Assembly (NCBI GenBank): GCA_964556425.1
Contig: CAZKWC010000045.1
Coordinates: 1 to 23,826 of the forward strand
DNA: 23,826 bases
Direction of reading: 5' to 3'
Source: JALQUL01 sp964556425
Lineage (GTDB): Bacteria; Pseudomonadota; Gammaproteobacteria; Burkholderiales; Burkholderiaceae_C
The notes under the pieces were generated by a model. That model worked only from the letters and a program-made list of their open reading frames with translations, was not told the DNA's origin and made no database searches. The position numbers and the translations under genes were made by a program. This document shows positions 1 to 8,206 of this stretch, in pieces (positions within the stretch are counted from its first letter, which is position 1; each line of letters begins with the position of its first letter).

Positions 1-33
1 AATCCTTCCGATCTAAAAGTTAAAAAAATTAAA

Positions 34-789
34 TCAGAATAAACCGTCATAAATCAATTTTATACCTGTTAAAAACATACCTACATAAACTAATTTATAA
101 AATAAATTGGGTTGAATAATCTTGGCTATTTTTACTCCAATAGTCACTCCAATTGGGGCTAGGGGTAAAAGTAGCAAAGAGGTCATGGCGTTTTTCCAAT
201 CTAATAGACCTAAAAACGCGTAAGGTATCCATTTAGACAGGTTAATCACAAAAAACTGATAAGACATAGTGGCAGTAAACATCAGTGGGGGCATTCTGAG
301 CGGAATCGCATAGGCTTGTATGGGAGGGCCTCCGGCGTGTGCTACAAAGCTGGTAAACCCCGATATAGTGGCTAAAAAAGCACCCAATGGCTTATTGGGT
401 GCTATGCCATTGGCCTTCGGCGCAAACATCAGTTTTTGAGCTAAAAACAATAAAGTTAAAATTCCCACCAGCATTGCCACCACTTTGGCGCTTAACACTT
501 TAAATAATAAAAATCCTAATAAAGTGCCCAATAAGCCAAAAGGAATAGTCAGTTTTAAAAAAGAAGTGTTTTTATCGTTTCTAAAAACTGCTATACCCTG
601 CAAATCCATTACCAATAACAAAGGCATTAATATTGCCGCTGCTTGTGGTACAGGCACCGCCAAGGCCATTAAAGGCACTGCCAAAGCACCAAAACCTGCA
701 CCAAAACCACTTTTACTCAAACCTAGCAATAAAACAGCAGGTATGGCAACCGCATAAAAAAATGGATCGGTAATAAAAACAAAACTCAT
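34..789 (-). CDS. TauE/SafE (TSUP) family membrane exporter
   Basis: This is a 251-residue inner-membrane protein of the TSUP family, whose members move sulfite, sulfoacetate or other organosulfur anions; the substrate here cannot be told. Almost the whole protein is hydrophobic, in about eight membrane segments. Two family hallmarks are visible: GLSKSGFGAG at residues 23-32, and GFTSFVAHAGGPP at about 144-156, at the start of the second half. The length is normal. The ATG at 787-789 is preceded by an AAAGG-like ribosome site. The gene diverges from the DUF1841-recJ operon with an 84-base gap, so the two probably share a divergent promoter region. The stop (TGA, 34-36) leaves only 33 bases to the window edge. 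Family assignment is firm; substrate is unknown. Confidence 0.9.
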   Translation of the reverse strand: MSFVFITDPFFYAVAIPAVLLLGLSKSGFGAGFGALAVPLMALAVPVPQAAAILMPLLLVMDLQGIAVFRNDKNTSFLKLTIPFGLLGTLLGFLLFKVLSAKVVAMLVGILTLLFLAQKLMFAPKANGIAPNKPLGAFLATISGFTSFVAHAGGPPIQAYAIPLRMPPLMFTATMSYQFFVINLSKWIPYAFLGLLDWKNAMTSLLLLPLAPIGVTIGVKIAKIIQPNLFYKLVYVGMFLTGIKLIYDGLF

Positions 790-798
790 AAAATACCT

Positions 799-845
799 TT
801 GGGTAAAATAGCCAGCAGGGGATATGACAATTCATCAATACCCAA
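799..845. repeat. Small inverted repeat in the TauE/DUF1841 divergent spacer
   Basis: TTGGGTA at 799-805 is matched by TACCCAA at 839-845, 33 bases apart, between two divergent genes. This could be a half-site pair for a regulator or chance; only the repeat itself is seen. Confidence 0.25.
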
Positions 846-873
846 TCAGTAAGTGTAGAACAATAAGGCTTAT

Positions 874-1320
874 ATGTTTCAACCTTCACAAGTCGATGTC
901 AGACGATTTTTTTGCAGTGTTTACGCTAAAGGTAAGCAAGAACAAACATTAGAACCCATGGAGCGTTTGGTGTTTCAATGGATGCTAGAGCACCCAGAAT
1001 ATGATGCTGACTTCTCTGATCTTGAACAAGCTTTAGCCAATATGGCAGAGGCCTCGGACAGCAAAGAAAACCCGTTTTTGCATATTTCAATGCATTTAAC
1101 CATTTCCGAGCAATGTTCAATTGATCAGCCCAAAGGAATTAGACAAGCGGTAGAACTGTTAACCGCCAAACGAGGCGATCTTCATTTGGCGCATCATGAG
1201 GTAATGGATTGTTTAGGACAAATGATTTGGCAAAGTCAAAGAAGTGGCCAACCTCCAGATGGTCATGCGTATTTAGACGCCGTAAGAACGCGTGCCACCC
1301 AAGACATTAAAGGGTATTAA
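874..1320 (+). CDS. DUF1841 family protein
   Basis: This 148-residue soluble protein matches the DUF1841 family, which is common in beta- and gammaproteobacteria and has no known biochemical role. Recognisable family features are the N-terminal MFQPSQVDVRRFF, the central LHISMHLTISEQ stretch (about residues 70-81) and the H-HEVMDCLGQMIWQ helix near 105-120. The length is typical. The ATG at 874 has AAGG (864-867) six bases upstream. The stop is three bases before the ATG of the RpfE-like gene, which in turn overlaps recJ, so the three are almost certainly co-transcribed and translationally coupled. The linkage to recJ is suggestive but does not define a function. Confidence 0.85.
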   Translation: MFQPSQVDVRRFFCSVYAKGKQEQTLEPMERLVFQWMLEHPEYDADFSDLEQALANMAEASDSKENPFLHISMHLTISEQCSIDQPKGIRQAVELLTAKRGDLHLAHHEVMDCLGQMIWQSQRSGQPPDGHAYLDAVRTRATQDIKGY

Positions 1321-1323
1321 ACG

Positions 1324-2370
1324 ATGAATACAAAAAAACCTGCCATATCTAGTTCATTAACAACGCCGCCAGATTGGCAAGCAGGGCCACAAAAAGGCAT
1401 GTACACCACTAATTATTGGATTGTGCCCTTTGCAAAAACTAATCAAGCCCCTTGGCAAGTGGCTTTAAAGCAGCAACTACTAGCTTTTGTAAAACGTGAT
1501 TTTAGCTTGCTTAGCCGTAAGCATACTTTTGTTTTATCACCCAATGCATGGAGCTCTAGTCATGAGGCCGCCAGAGCCTTTTTAATGGGTTGGCCAGAGC
1601 AAGATGGGTATTACCCTTGGGCAGCCCTTGATGCCAAAGCCAATGCACAAATACCTGCTAATTCCAACGCTTCTTATGCTTATTTGCAACTAGGCCACTG
1701 GACAATGGGCATGAATGAAGTGACTATGACTCCAGAGCATCAATTGCAATTAAATGAAGAAGAGTCAATGGCTTTATTCAATAGTGTAAAAACATTATTC
1801 GATCAACCAGACCAAGATTTAATTTATTGCAATCCCAATCTGTGGTTGGCTAAAGGTGATATGTTTAGAGGTCTCAGAACCGCAGCCCCTTGCCGAGTGC
1901 AACAAAAAAGTTTACAAAATTGGCAAGACACTTCTGAAAAAGCCAGGCAAGCTAGGCGTTTGTTAAGCGAAATTCAAATGATGTTTTACACTCATAAAGT
2001 CAATGATCAAAGGCAATTTCTTAATCTATTACCCATTAACACGGTTTGGATGACAGGGGCGGGTTCTTTACAAGATATATCAAGTGTCACTCATCACCCT
2101 TATGGTGCAGCCGATTTACCCATTCATACCCAAAGCTGTTTTGATTTAATGGCGACTGAACCCAGTTTAGACAATTGGTTGAAAGCATGGAGTGAATTGA
2201 ATCAAGCAATCCTTAATCAGCCCTATACACAACCCACTCATATAGCCCTTTGCGGTGATGAGACCTGGACTTTATTAGAGCTAGGCGAGAAAAATAAATG
2301 GCAAAAATTAGTTGATTGGTTTCAGACTCCTGACTGGACTACACTTACATTAGAAACCACTAAATTATGA
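1324..2370 (+). CDS. RpfE-like / phosphoglycerate-mutase-like protein
   Basis: This 348-residue protein resembles the RpfE-type proteins encoded immediately before recJ in many beta- and gammaproteobacteria, often annotated as cofactor-independent phosphoglycerate mutase-like. Family-like segments are LGHWTMGMNEVTM near 123-135, the NPNLWLAKG segment near 170-178, the QMMFYTHKVNDQR helix near 218-230 and NLLPINTVWMTGAGSL near 234-249. I do not see a complete alkaline-phosphatase-type metal site, so enzymatic activity is not established. The ATG lies three bases after the DUF1841 stop. The TGA stop overlaps the recJ ATG (ATGA at 2367-2370), implying translational coupling. The family call is fairly good; the function is unknown. 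Confidence 0.7.
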   Translation: MNTKKPAISSSLTTPPDWQAGPQKGMYTTNYWIVPFAKTNQAPWQVALKQQLLAFVKRDFSLLSRKHTFVLSPNAWSSSHEAARAFLMGWPEQDGYYPWAALDAKANAQIPANSNASYAYLQLGHWTMGMNEVTMTPEHQLQLNEEESMALFNSVKTLFDQPDQDLIYCNPNLWLAKGDMFRGLRTAAPCRVQQKSLQNWQDTSEKARQARRLLSEIQMMFYTHKVNDQRQFLNLLPINTVWMTGAGSLQDISSVTHHPYGAADLPIHTQSCFDLMATEPSLDNWLKAWSELNQAILNQPYTQPTHIALCGDETWTLLELGEKNKWQKLVDWFQTPDWTTLTLETTKL

Positions 2371-4088
2371 GAATTGAACAAAGAGAAACCTTACCTCGTG
2401 CGGCTTTTGTCCTAGAGCAATCGGGCATTCATCCCTTATTAGCACAACTGTATGCCTCTAGAGGAGTGCAAAATAAAGAGGAGCTCGAAGATGATTTAGC
2501 CAAACTTATTCCTCCGTCTGCAATGAAGGGTACACAAGAGGCCGCCCAATTATTGGCTCTAGCCATTACTCAAAATAAAAAATTGTGTATTGTGGCCGAC
2601 TACGATTGTGATGGTGCAACTGCTTGTGCCGTGGGCATTAGGGGTTTGCGTTTATTAGGCGCCAAAAATGTTGATTTTTTAGTACCCGACCGTGTAGTAG
2701 ATGGATATGGCTTAACCGCCTCTATTTCTGAGCGTGTCAAAGCGACAGGTGCTGACGTATTAATCACCGTTGATAATGGCATTGCAAGCATTGAAGGTGT
2801 AGAGGTAGCCAATCGCTTGGGCCTGCAAGTACTTATTACCGATCACCACTTACCAGCGGTATTCGATGGTGAAATTGTTTTGCCGCAAGCCAATGTCATT
2901 GTGAATCCAAATCAGCCCTATTGTGATTTCTCAAGCAAGTCCATTTCGGGTGTTGGAGTGATGTTTTATGTTTTGCTTGCCCTGCGTTCATTACTTCGCA
3001 GTCAAGGGGTATTCGATGCCAGCAATCAACCCCGACTCGACCGTTTATTACCCTTGGTAGCACTAGGCACAGTTGCCGATGTTGTGAAGTTAGATCGCAA
3101 CAATCGAGTGCTGGTGTCGCAGGGTTTAAAACGAATGCGAGCTGGGGTCATACCAGCAGGAGTTGCCGCCTTATTTAATGTGGCTAAAAGAGACGCAAAA
3201 ATAGCCACTACCTTTGATTTGGGATTTACCTTAGGGCCTCGTTTAAATGCGGCTGGACGCTTATCTGATATGCGTTTAGGCATTGAATGTTTGATCACTG
3301 ACAATGAAGTGACGGCACAAAACTTAGCCAAGCAACTCGATGAAATCAATCGAGAGCGCCGAGAAATTGAGGGCGATATGCGCATGCAAGCGATGGAATA
3401 TGCCGACTCTTTATTTGAAGATGAAGCAGATGCCCCACCGGTTATTTGTGTGTTTGACCCCGAGTTTCATGAGGGGGTGGTAGGTATTGTGGCTTCTCGA
3501 TTAAAAGATAAATTCCATAGGCCTACCTTTGTTTTTGCCAGCAGTGCAGCGCCTGGTAAAGAGCATGAGTTAAAGGGCTCTGGTCGTTCGATTGCAGGCT
3601 TTCATTTGCGTGATGCCCTTGATTTGGTAGTGAAGCGTCAGCCTGGTATTTTGCTGCGTTTTGGCGGTCATGCTATGGCAGCGGGTTGCACTTTATTAGA
3701 AGAGAATTTAGATTTATTCGAAGAGACTTTTCATGAGGTAGCACTTGAGTTGTTAGATGAGGCCAGCCTAGAACATACCTTAGTCACAGATGGTCCCTTA
3801 CCAGTGGAATACCGCAGAGTTGACTTAGTCAATCACTTAGATCAGCAGGTCTGGGGCCAAGGGTTTGCAGCACCGGTTTTTAGTGAAGAATTACAAGTCA
3901 TGTCACAACGTTTGGTAGGCGAAAAACACCTGTCTTTAAAACTCAAACATGGCAAGGACTTAATTGATGGAATTTGGTTTGGTCGAACAGAGCCTTTACC
4001 TGAAATTGCACACTTAGCTTATCGTTTATCAGCAGAAGAGTTTAGAGGTGAAAAAAAGGTAAAGTTTGTCATTGAAGGCATTGAATAA
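2367..4088 (+). CDS. recJ: Single-stranded-DNA-specific exonuclease RecJ
   Basis: RecJ degrades single-stranded DNA 5' to 3' in RecF-pathway recombination, mismatch repair and base excision repair. All DHH-superfamily motifs are present in the 573 residues: DYDCDG (78-83), TVDNGI (134-139), TDHH (158-161), GTVADVVKL (234-242) and GPRLNAAGRL (290-299). The DHHA1 half follows, with EGVVGIVASRLKDKFHRP (369-386), GSGRSIAGFHLRDAL (404-418) and RFGGHAMAAG (431-440). A C-terminal OB-like domain completes it, and the length matches the family. It starts inside the preceding stop codon (ATGA). In many proteobacteria recJ is followed by prfB and lysS; here the next gene is convergent mltB, so recJ ends the operon. 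Confidence 0.97.
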   Translation: MRIEQRETLPRAAFVLEQSGIHPLLAQLYASRGVQNKEELEDDLAKLIPPSAMKGTQEAAQLLALAITQNKKLCIVADYDCDGATACAVGIRGLRLLGAKNVDFLVPDRVVDGYGLTASISERVKATGADVLITVDNGIASIEGVEVANRLGLQVLITDHHLPAVFDGEIVLPQANVIVNPNQPYCDFSSKSISGVGVMFYVLLALRSLLRSQGVFDASNQPRLDRLLPLVALGTVADVVKLDRNNRVLVSQGLKRMRAGVIPAGVAALFNVAKRDAKIATTFDLGFTLGPRLNAAGRLSDMRLGIECLITDNEVTAQNLAKQLDEINRERREIEGDMRMQAMEYADSLFEDEADAPPVICVFDPEFHEGVVGIVASRLKDKFHRPTFVFASSAAPGKEHELKGSGRSIAGFHLRDALDLVVKRQPGILLRFGGHAMAAGCTLLEENLDLFEETFHEVALELLDEASLEHTLVTDGPLPVEYRRVDLVNHLDQQVWGQGFAAPVFSEELQVMSQRLVGEKHLSLKLKHGKDLIDGIWFGRTEPLPEIAHLAYRLSAEEFRGEKKVKFVIEGIE

Positions 4089-4106
4089 ACTCATTTTCAT
4101 CACTCA

Positions 4107-4139
4107 TTCACTATTGACCTTTTTTGGGTTGATAGTGAA
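4107..4139. other. Stem-loop between convergent recJ and mltB
   Basis: TTCACTAT (4107-4114) pairs perfectly with ATAGTGAA (4132-4139). Five more inner pairs are possible (two of them G-T) around a T-rich loop, giving a stem of about 13 pairs. There is no clean T-run after it on either strand. It may act as a terminator or transcript-end protector for one of the two converging genes, but it is not a textbook intrinsic terminator. Confidence 0.4.
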
Positions 4140-4180
4140 CGAGGCTTATTAACTTAGAGTATTTCAAATACCTTTAGGGC

Positions 4181-4194
4181 GCCAAGCGCTTGGC
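4181..4194. repeat. 14-base perfect palindrome GCCAAGCGCTTGGC
   Basis: A perfect palindrome lies 11 bases beyond the mltB stop codon, in the recJ-mltB spacer. On the mltB transcript it could fold as a short hairpin, but no U-tract follows. It could equally be a protein-binding site. Only the symmetry is seen. Confidence 0.3.
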
Positions 4195-4204
4195 TAGATC
4201 AAAA

Positions 4205-5389
4205 TTATTGCGCAGCTCGTTTATTAACAATAGCTTGGCCTAATTCAATCACCGCCATGGCGTAATAACTGCTCCAGTTATAACGTGTAATGACATAAAA
4301 ATTATCGGTACCAGCCACATAAGAGGCAGGATTAGGACCATTTTGTAACTCGATTAAAGCAAGCTTGCCAGCGTGTGAACTAGCGGGGCTATTAACTTCT
4401 AGAAAAGCGCCTTTTTCTTGAAAACTCTCAGGGGTAAAAGAGGGCAATATATCGGCTGCTAAAAGTGCTGGCATATTGGCGGTTTCAGGATTGATTTTCA
4501 CTGGGTAGTGGGTTGGCATACCTTTGACCCAACCAAAACTCTTAAAGTAGTTGCCCACAGAACCAATCACATCGGAAGTACTATTTTGTAAATCAATTTT
4601 TTGGTCACCGTCAAAGTCAACCGCATATTTGCTAATGCTACTAGGCATAAATTGGGGCATTCCAATGGCACCTGCATAACTGCCTTTTACTTGTAGGGGG
4701 TCTGCTTTGTTGTGATGACTTAAGACTAAAAGATTTTCAAGTTCTTGTTTAAAAAATGCTTGACGCTCAGGGGCTCGGGGGTGGCTGGTTGGAAAATCAA
4801 AAGTAAGAGTGGCCAAGGCATCTATAGTCCTAAAATTGCCCATTTGTTTACCGTAAAGTGACTCTACTCCTACAATGGCCACGATAATTTCTGCGGGTAC
4901 TCCATACATACGCTCGGCTTTTTCTATATCAGCCTGATTGGCCTCCCAAAAGCGTACACCACCCTCAATGCGAATAGGATCAATGAAGCGACCGCGGTAG
5001 AGATTCCAGTTTTTAGCCACTCCAGCAGGAGCTGGCAAAATAAAACGCCTGACTTGATCAAGTTGTTTGGCTTGACCAATTACGCTTTTTACCCAATCAG
5101 CATCCAGACCAAGGCGTTGTGCCATTTCAGGCACCTGAGCCATCACCTCAGCTCGTTCTGAGTACGAAGGAGCATAAATTTCATTTTGTGACTCAGTGTT
5201 TGATTTAAGGTTTTGAGTTGTGTTTTTTACACGCTTTTTGGGTGCATTATTTTTTTTAACAGCGCTTGCATTTTTTTGAGGGGCGACTGCATTTTTAGTT
5301 GGACTTGCTTGAGTGGTTTGACTAAAAGCGGGGGAAATGAGTGCACAAGTAACCACTAATAATGTGCAAATACGGCTGGCTGTAGGCAT
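4205..5389 (-). CDS. mltB: Lytic murein transglycosylase B
   Basis: MltB-type enzymes cleave the MurNAc-GlcNAc bond of peptidoglycan to form 1,6-anhydro ends. The 394 residues open with a signal peptide (about 1-24, hydrophobic core CTLLVVTCALISPAFS). No proper lipobox cysteine is seen, so a soluble periplasmic form is likelier than a lipoprotein. A Lys/Ala/Asn-rich, low-complexity linker follows (about 30-70). The catalytic domain has GVESLYG with the catalytic Glu at 176, GAIGMPQFMPSS (240-251), and an EF-hand-like DFDGDQKIDL loop (258-267) as in Slt35. The gene converges on recJ and diverges from the deacetylase gene with a 214-base spacer. The long linker is the only unusual feature. Confidence 0.93.
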   Translation of the reverse strand: MPTASRICTLLVVTCALISPAFSQTTQASPTKNAVAPQKNASAVKKNNAPKKRVKNTTQNLKSNTESQNEIYAPSYSERAEVMAQVPEMAQRLGLDADWVKSVIGQAKQLDQVRRFILPAPAGVAKNWNLYRGRFIDPIRIEGGVRFWEANQADIEKAERMYGVPAEIIVAIVGVESLYGKQMGNFRTIDALATLTFDFPTSHPRAPERQAFFKQELENLLVLSHHNKADPLQVKGSYAGAIGMPQFMPSSISKYAVDFDGDQKIDLQNSTSDVIGSVGNYFKSFGWVKGMPTHYPVKINPETANMPALLAADILPSFTPESFQEKGAFLEVNSPASSHAGKLALIELQNGPNPASYVAGTDNFYVITRYNWSSYYAMAVIELGQAIVNKRAAQ

Positions 5390-5603
5390 GGAATAGATTC
5401 GTTAATTAACAATTTTATAGAGTTTAACTAAATATTGGAGCATTCTATTTTTTTTCATAAATGAGCTGCATAAACCCTAGATTTTTACCAAAGTGTAGCT
5501 GAAACAGTTACTTTTTAGGGTTAAGCCCAATGGGCCAAGTACATAAGCGCTCTTGGTTTCCGTTACACTCTTATTAAAAATCAGGCATTAAGTAGGAGAC
5601 CCT

Positions 5604-6557
5604 ATGGGGAAGACAGGTTTTTACACACATCCGGAATGCCGCAGGCACGAAATGGGCGAGGGTCATCCCGAGTGTCCCGATCGCTTAGATGCCATTATTG
5701 ACCGCTTACTTATTACCGGCGTGAGCGACGCCCTAGATGAACGACAAGCCACACCGGTATCTATTCATGACCTTGAACTAGCGCATAGCAAAATGCATGT
5801 GGCTGCGATTAGGGGCTTACATGATGAGTTACTAGATGAACTCGCTGCAGGCGGGCCTCACTATACTCAAATTGATCCTGATACCCGAATGAATAAGCAC
5901 ACCTTTGCCGCTAGTTTAAGGGCTGCTGGTAGTGCAATAGCGGCCACAGATGCCGTTATTGCGGGAGAACTTGAAAATGCATTCTGTGCAATTAGGCCGC
6001 CTGGCCATCATGCTGGACGTCAAGAGGCAATGGGTTTTTGTTTTTTTAACAATATTGCATTAGCCGCTAAATATGCCTTAGAGCGCCATCATTTAAAAAG
6101 GGTTGCCATTATTGATTTTGATGTGCATCATGGAAATGGAACCGAAAATATTGTCGCCAATGACGACAGAATTTTAATGTTGGGATTTTTTCAGCATCCT
6201 TTATTTCCTTTTAGTGGGCACGATAGTACGGCTAAAAATATAAAAAATACTCCCATTAATGCTTACTCACGTGGGGATGTAATTCGCGAGTTGGTGGAAA
6301 TGGAATGGTTGCCACAACTCAATGAATTCCGCCCAGAAATGATTTTTATTAGTGCTGGTTTTGATGCTCATCGTCTAGATGATTTAGGTCAAATGGGCTT
6401 GGTCGAGCAAGATTATGTATTTATAACCGAGCGCATTAAACAAGTGGCTAAAAGTCATGCCAAAGGAAGAATTGTTTCTTGTTTGGAAGGCGGCTATCAC
6501 TTAGATGCTTTAGCAAGAAGTGTAGAGGCCCATATTAGAGTTTTGGCTGACCTCTAA
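5604..6557 (+). CDS. Histone deacetylase family (acetylpolyamine/acetoin-type) amidohydrolase
   Basis: This is a zinc-dependent deacetylase of the HDAC fold. Bacterial members act on acetylpolyamines or other small acetylated amines, or on acetyl-lysine; the natural substrate here is unknown. The 317 residues carry the full active site: RPPGHHAG (131-138) with the tandem His pair, DFDVHHGNG (171-179) supplying D173 and H175 to zinc, D254 in SAGFDAH as third zinc ligand, and CLEGGYHL (293-300) with the catalytic Tyr. Length and start fit the family. A clear AGGAG ribosome site (5594-5598) sits five bases before the ATG. It diverges from mltB, and the channel gene follows 101 bases downstream on the same strand. 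Confidence 0.92.
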   Translation: MGKTGFYTHPECRRHEMGEGHPECPDRLDAIIDRLLITGVSDALDERQATPVSIHDLELAHSKMHVAAIRGLHDELLDELAAGGPHYTQIDPDTRMNKHTFAASLRAAGSAIAATDAVIAGELENAFCAIRPPGHHAGRQEAMGFCFFNNIALAAKYALERHHLKRVAIIDFDVHHGNGTENIVANDDRILMLGFFQHPLFPFSGHDSTAKNIKNTPINAYSRGDVIRELVEMEWLPQLNEFRPEMIFISAGFDAHRLDDLGQMGLVEQDYVFITERIKQVAKSHAKGRIVSCLEGGYHLDALARSVEAHIRVLADL

Positions 6558-6567
6558 AGTAATTTTT

Positions 6568-6608
6568 TGAGTTGAAATTCATTGATTGAACTCATTTATT
6601 GTTTTTTC
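6568..6608 (+). terminator. Possible weak terminator after the deacetylase gene
   Basis: TGAGTT (6568-6573) pairs with AACTCA (6589-6594) across a 15-base loop, followed by a T-rich tract (TTTATTGTTTTTT). The stem is short, so read-through into the channel gene is plausible. Confidence 0.35.
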
Positions 6609-6658
6609 TAGCTCGCTTCTCTTATTAGAATAGTGATTTGTTCCAAAGAGAGCCATTT

Positions 6659-7648
6659 ATGCAAGAGCTATTAGAGTCTATAGCAGCTACCCCAATAAAA
6701 TTAGCCATAGAAGTGTTGTGGGTGCTGGCCTTTTTAGGCTTGGCCTTTTTAGTTTCTTGGTGGTGGGGGCGAAAAAGTGCCAACGATTCTTTATGGTTTG
6801 GCCAGAGCATAATTGATGGAATTTTATTCCCCTTTGTCGCCTTTGCTTTTTGTTATGCAGCTTCCAAAAGTCCATTTATTAACCAACATATGGGGGCTGT
6901 TAGTATTGCAGTACCCATATTACTTAGCTTGGCTATTATTCGCTTAAGTGCCCGTGTTTTAAGCAATGTATTTCCTGGTTCAGCTTGGGCTAGNNNNNNN
7001 NNNNNNNNNNNNNNNNNNNNNNNNNNNNNNNNNNNNNNNNNNNNNNNNNNNNNNNNNNNNNNNNNNNNNNNNNNNNNNNNNNNNNNNNNNNNNGGTGGTG
7101 CTTTGGGGGTTGGTTTAGGCCTAGGTTTGCAAAAATTAGCAGCCAACTATATTAGTGGGTTTGTGATACTAATAGAGCGTAGCCTACGTATTGGCGATAC
7201 GATTAATATTAGGGGTTTTGAAGGCGTGATAACTGACATTAAAACACGTTATACCTTAATTAGAGCTTCTAACGGTAGAGAGTCAGTAGTGCCCAACGAA
7301 ATGTTGTTAACAGAAAGAGTAGAAAGTTTGTCTCTTGCTGATACGCTTATTTTGTTGCAAAACACAGTAACCGTTACGTATGCATCCGATCCTGAGCAAG
7401 TCCAATTATTATTAGTCCAAGCGGCTTGCAGTTGTAAGCGGGTCTTGAGTCAACCTGAGGCGAGTGCACAGTTGCTAAAGTTAGGCAGCGAGGGATTGGA
7501 GTTCGTGGTGAGTTATTGGATTGCCGACCCAGAAAACGGCCAAGGCAATGTGAGATCAGAGGTAAATTTTGCTATTTTAAAAGCATTAAAGACAGCTAAT
7601 ATTGAAATTCCATTCGCAAAATCAGAGGTGGTTAATACCACTGTGTAA
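6659..7648 (+). CDS. MscS family mechanosensitive ion channel (interrupted by an assembly gap)
   Basis: This is a small-conductance mechanosensitive channel of the inner membrane that opens on hypo-osmotic shock. The left part has hydrophobic segments at the N-terminus (IEVLWVLAFLGLAFLVSWWW) and two further ones before the gap. The right part begins inside the Gly/Ala-rich pore helix (GGALGVGLGLGLQKLAANYISGF), the defining MscS signature. The beta domain follows (RSLRIGDTI, FEGVITDI, RESVVPNEMLL, SLSLAD), then the C-terminal alpha/beta domain. I place the start at ATG 6659, which has AAAGAGAG (6644-6651) upstream; an in-frame TTG at 6638 is possible but less well placed. The two sides are in the same frame across 100 N, but the true missing length is unknown. 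Confidence 0.85.
   Translation: MQELLESIAATPIKLAIEVLWVLAFLGLAFLVSWWWGRKSANDSLWFGQSIIDGILFPFVAFAFCYAASKSPFINQHMGAVSIAVPILLSLAIIRLSARVLSNVFPGSAWAXXXXXXXXXXXXXXXXXXXXXXXXXXXXXXXXXXGGALGVGLGLGLQKLAANYISGFVILIERSLRIGDTINIRGFEGVITDIKTRYTLIRASNGRESVVPNEMLLTERVESLSLADTLILLQNTVTVTYASDPEQVQLLLVQAACSCKRVLSQPEASAQLLKLGSEGLEFVVSYWIADPENGQGNVRSEVNFAILKALKTANIEIPFAKSEVVNTTV
6994..7093. other. 100-N assembly gap inside the MscS gene
   Basis: There are exactly 100 consecutive N. This is the conventional placeholder for a scaffold gap of unknown size, so coordinates to its right are nominal. Confidence 0.98.
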
Positions 7649-7667
7649 AAGAAAAATAGGGGCAAGA

Positions 7668-7700
7668 AAAAACCGCCTAAAAAGGCGGTTTTTAATTTTT
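7668..7700. terminator. Two-way intrinsic terminator between the MscS gene and rpsT
   Basis: AAAAACCGCC (7668-7677) and GGCGGTTTTT (7684-7693) form a perfect 10-bp stem with loop TAAAAA. T-runs follow on both strands (AATTTTT on plus, TTTTTTC on minus). It sits 19 bases after the channel stop and about 110 bases beyond the rpsT stop, serving both. Confidence 0.9.
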
Positions 7701-7802
7701 CTGACAGCGCACCTTACAATGCGGCAGAACTCAGGTCAATGAATTGATTTGAATTCTGTGCGGTTGTGTTAATTTTAAAATGAAGAATTGAACAATCGCT
7801 AA

Positions 7803-8099
7803 TTAAGCGGCTGCCAAAGCTTTCACTTTAGAGCTTAAACGGCTCTTATCGCGTGCTGCTTTGTTTTTGTGGAAAATGCCTTTGTCAGCCACTGTATCAA
7901 CGATGGCTTGCATTTTTGAGAATAATTCAGTAGCTTTGGCCTTATCGCCAGTTAATACTGCTTTTTCAACGTTTTTCACTGCTGTGCGGTATTTTGAACG
8001 CAAAGAAGTGTTGGCAGCGTTGATTTTTTCGTCTTGACGAACGCGTTTACGTCCTGAGGCAAGGCGGGGGTTTTTCTTTTTTGGTTTGGTTGATGCCAT
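7803..8099 (-). CDS. rpsT: 30S ribosomal protein S20
   Basis: S20 is a small basic protein that binds 16S rRNA near the base of the 30S body. The 98 residues start with the typical Lys/Arg-rich helix (ASTKPKKKNPRLASGRKR), followed by NAANTSLRSKYRTAVKNVEKA, and end with KGIFHKNKAARDKSRLSSKVKAL, a hallmark of the family. The protein is about ten residues longer than E. coli S20, which is common in Burkholderiales. The ribosome site AAGGAA lies shortly before the ATG. It is a single-gene transcript with a good sigma70-type promoter upstream and a strong terminator downstream, and it diverges from murJ, a common Burkholderiales arrangement. Confidence 0.97.
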   Translation of the reverse strand: MASTKPKKKNPRLASGRKRVRQDEKINAANTSLRSKYRTAVKNVEKAVLTGDKAKATELFSKMQAIVDTVADKGIFHKNKAARDKSRLSSKVKALAAA

Positions 8100-8146
8100 G
8101 ATTTATATTTCCTTAGTGAAAGTAGATGTTGTCAGAAAAGCCTAAT

Positions 8147-8176
8147 ATTATATCACTATATCCAAATTTAGTACAA
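8147..8176 (-). promoter_or_regulatory. Sigma70-type promoter of rpsT
   Basis: Reading the minus strand, TTGTAC (8171-8176) and a perfect TATAAT (8147-8152) are 18 bases apart. Transcription would start near 8140, giving a leader of about 40 bases with the AAGGAA ribosome site. Position and spacing are good for a highly expressed ribosomal gene. Confidence 0.75.
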
Positions 8177-8206
8177 GTAATACGGTTACCATCAATGATC
8201 CATTAT

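Noticed and set aside
3026..3385. 119-codon open frame on the minus strand inside recJ
   Set aside because: It lies entirely within the conserved DHH core of recJ and is rich in Ser/Arg, as expected of a shadow frame.
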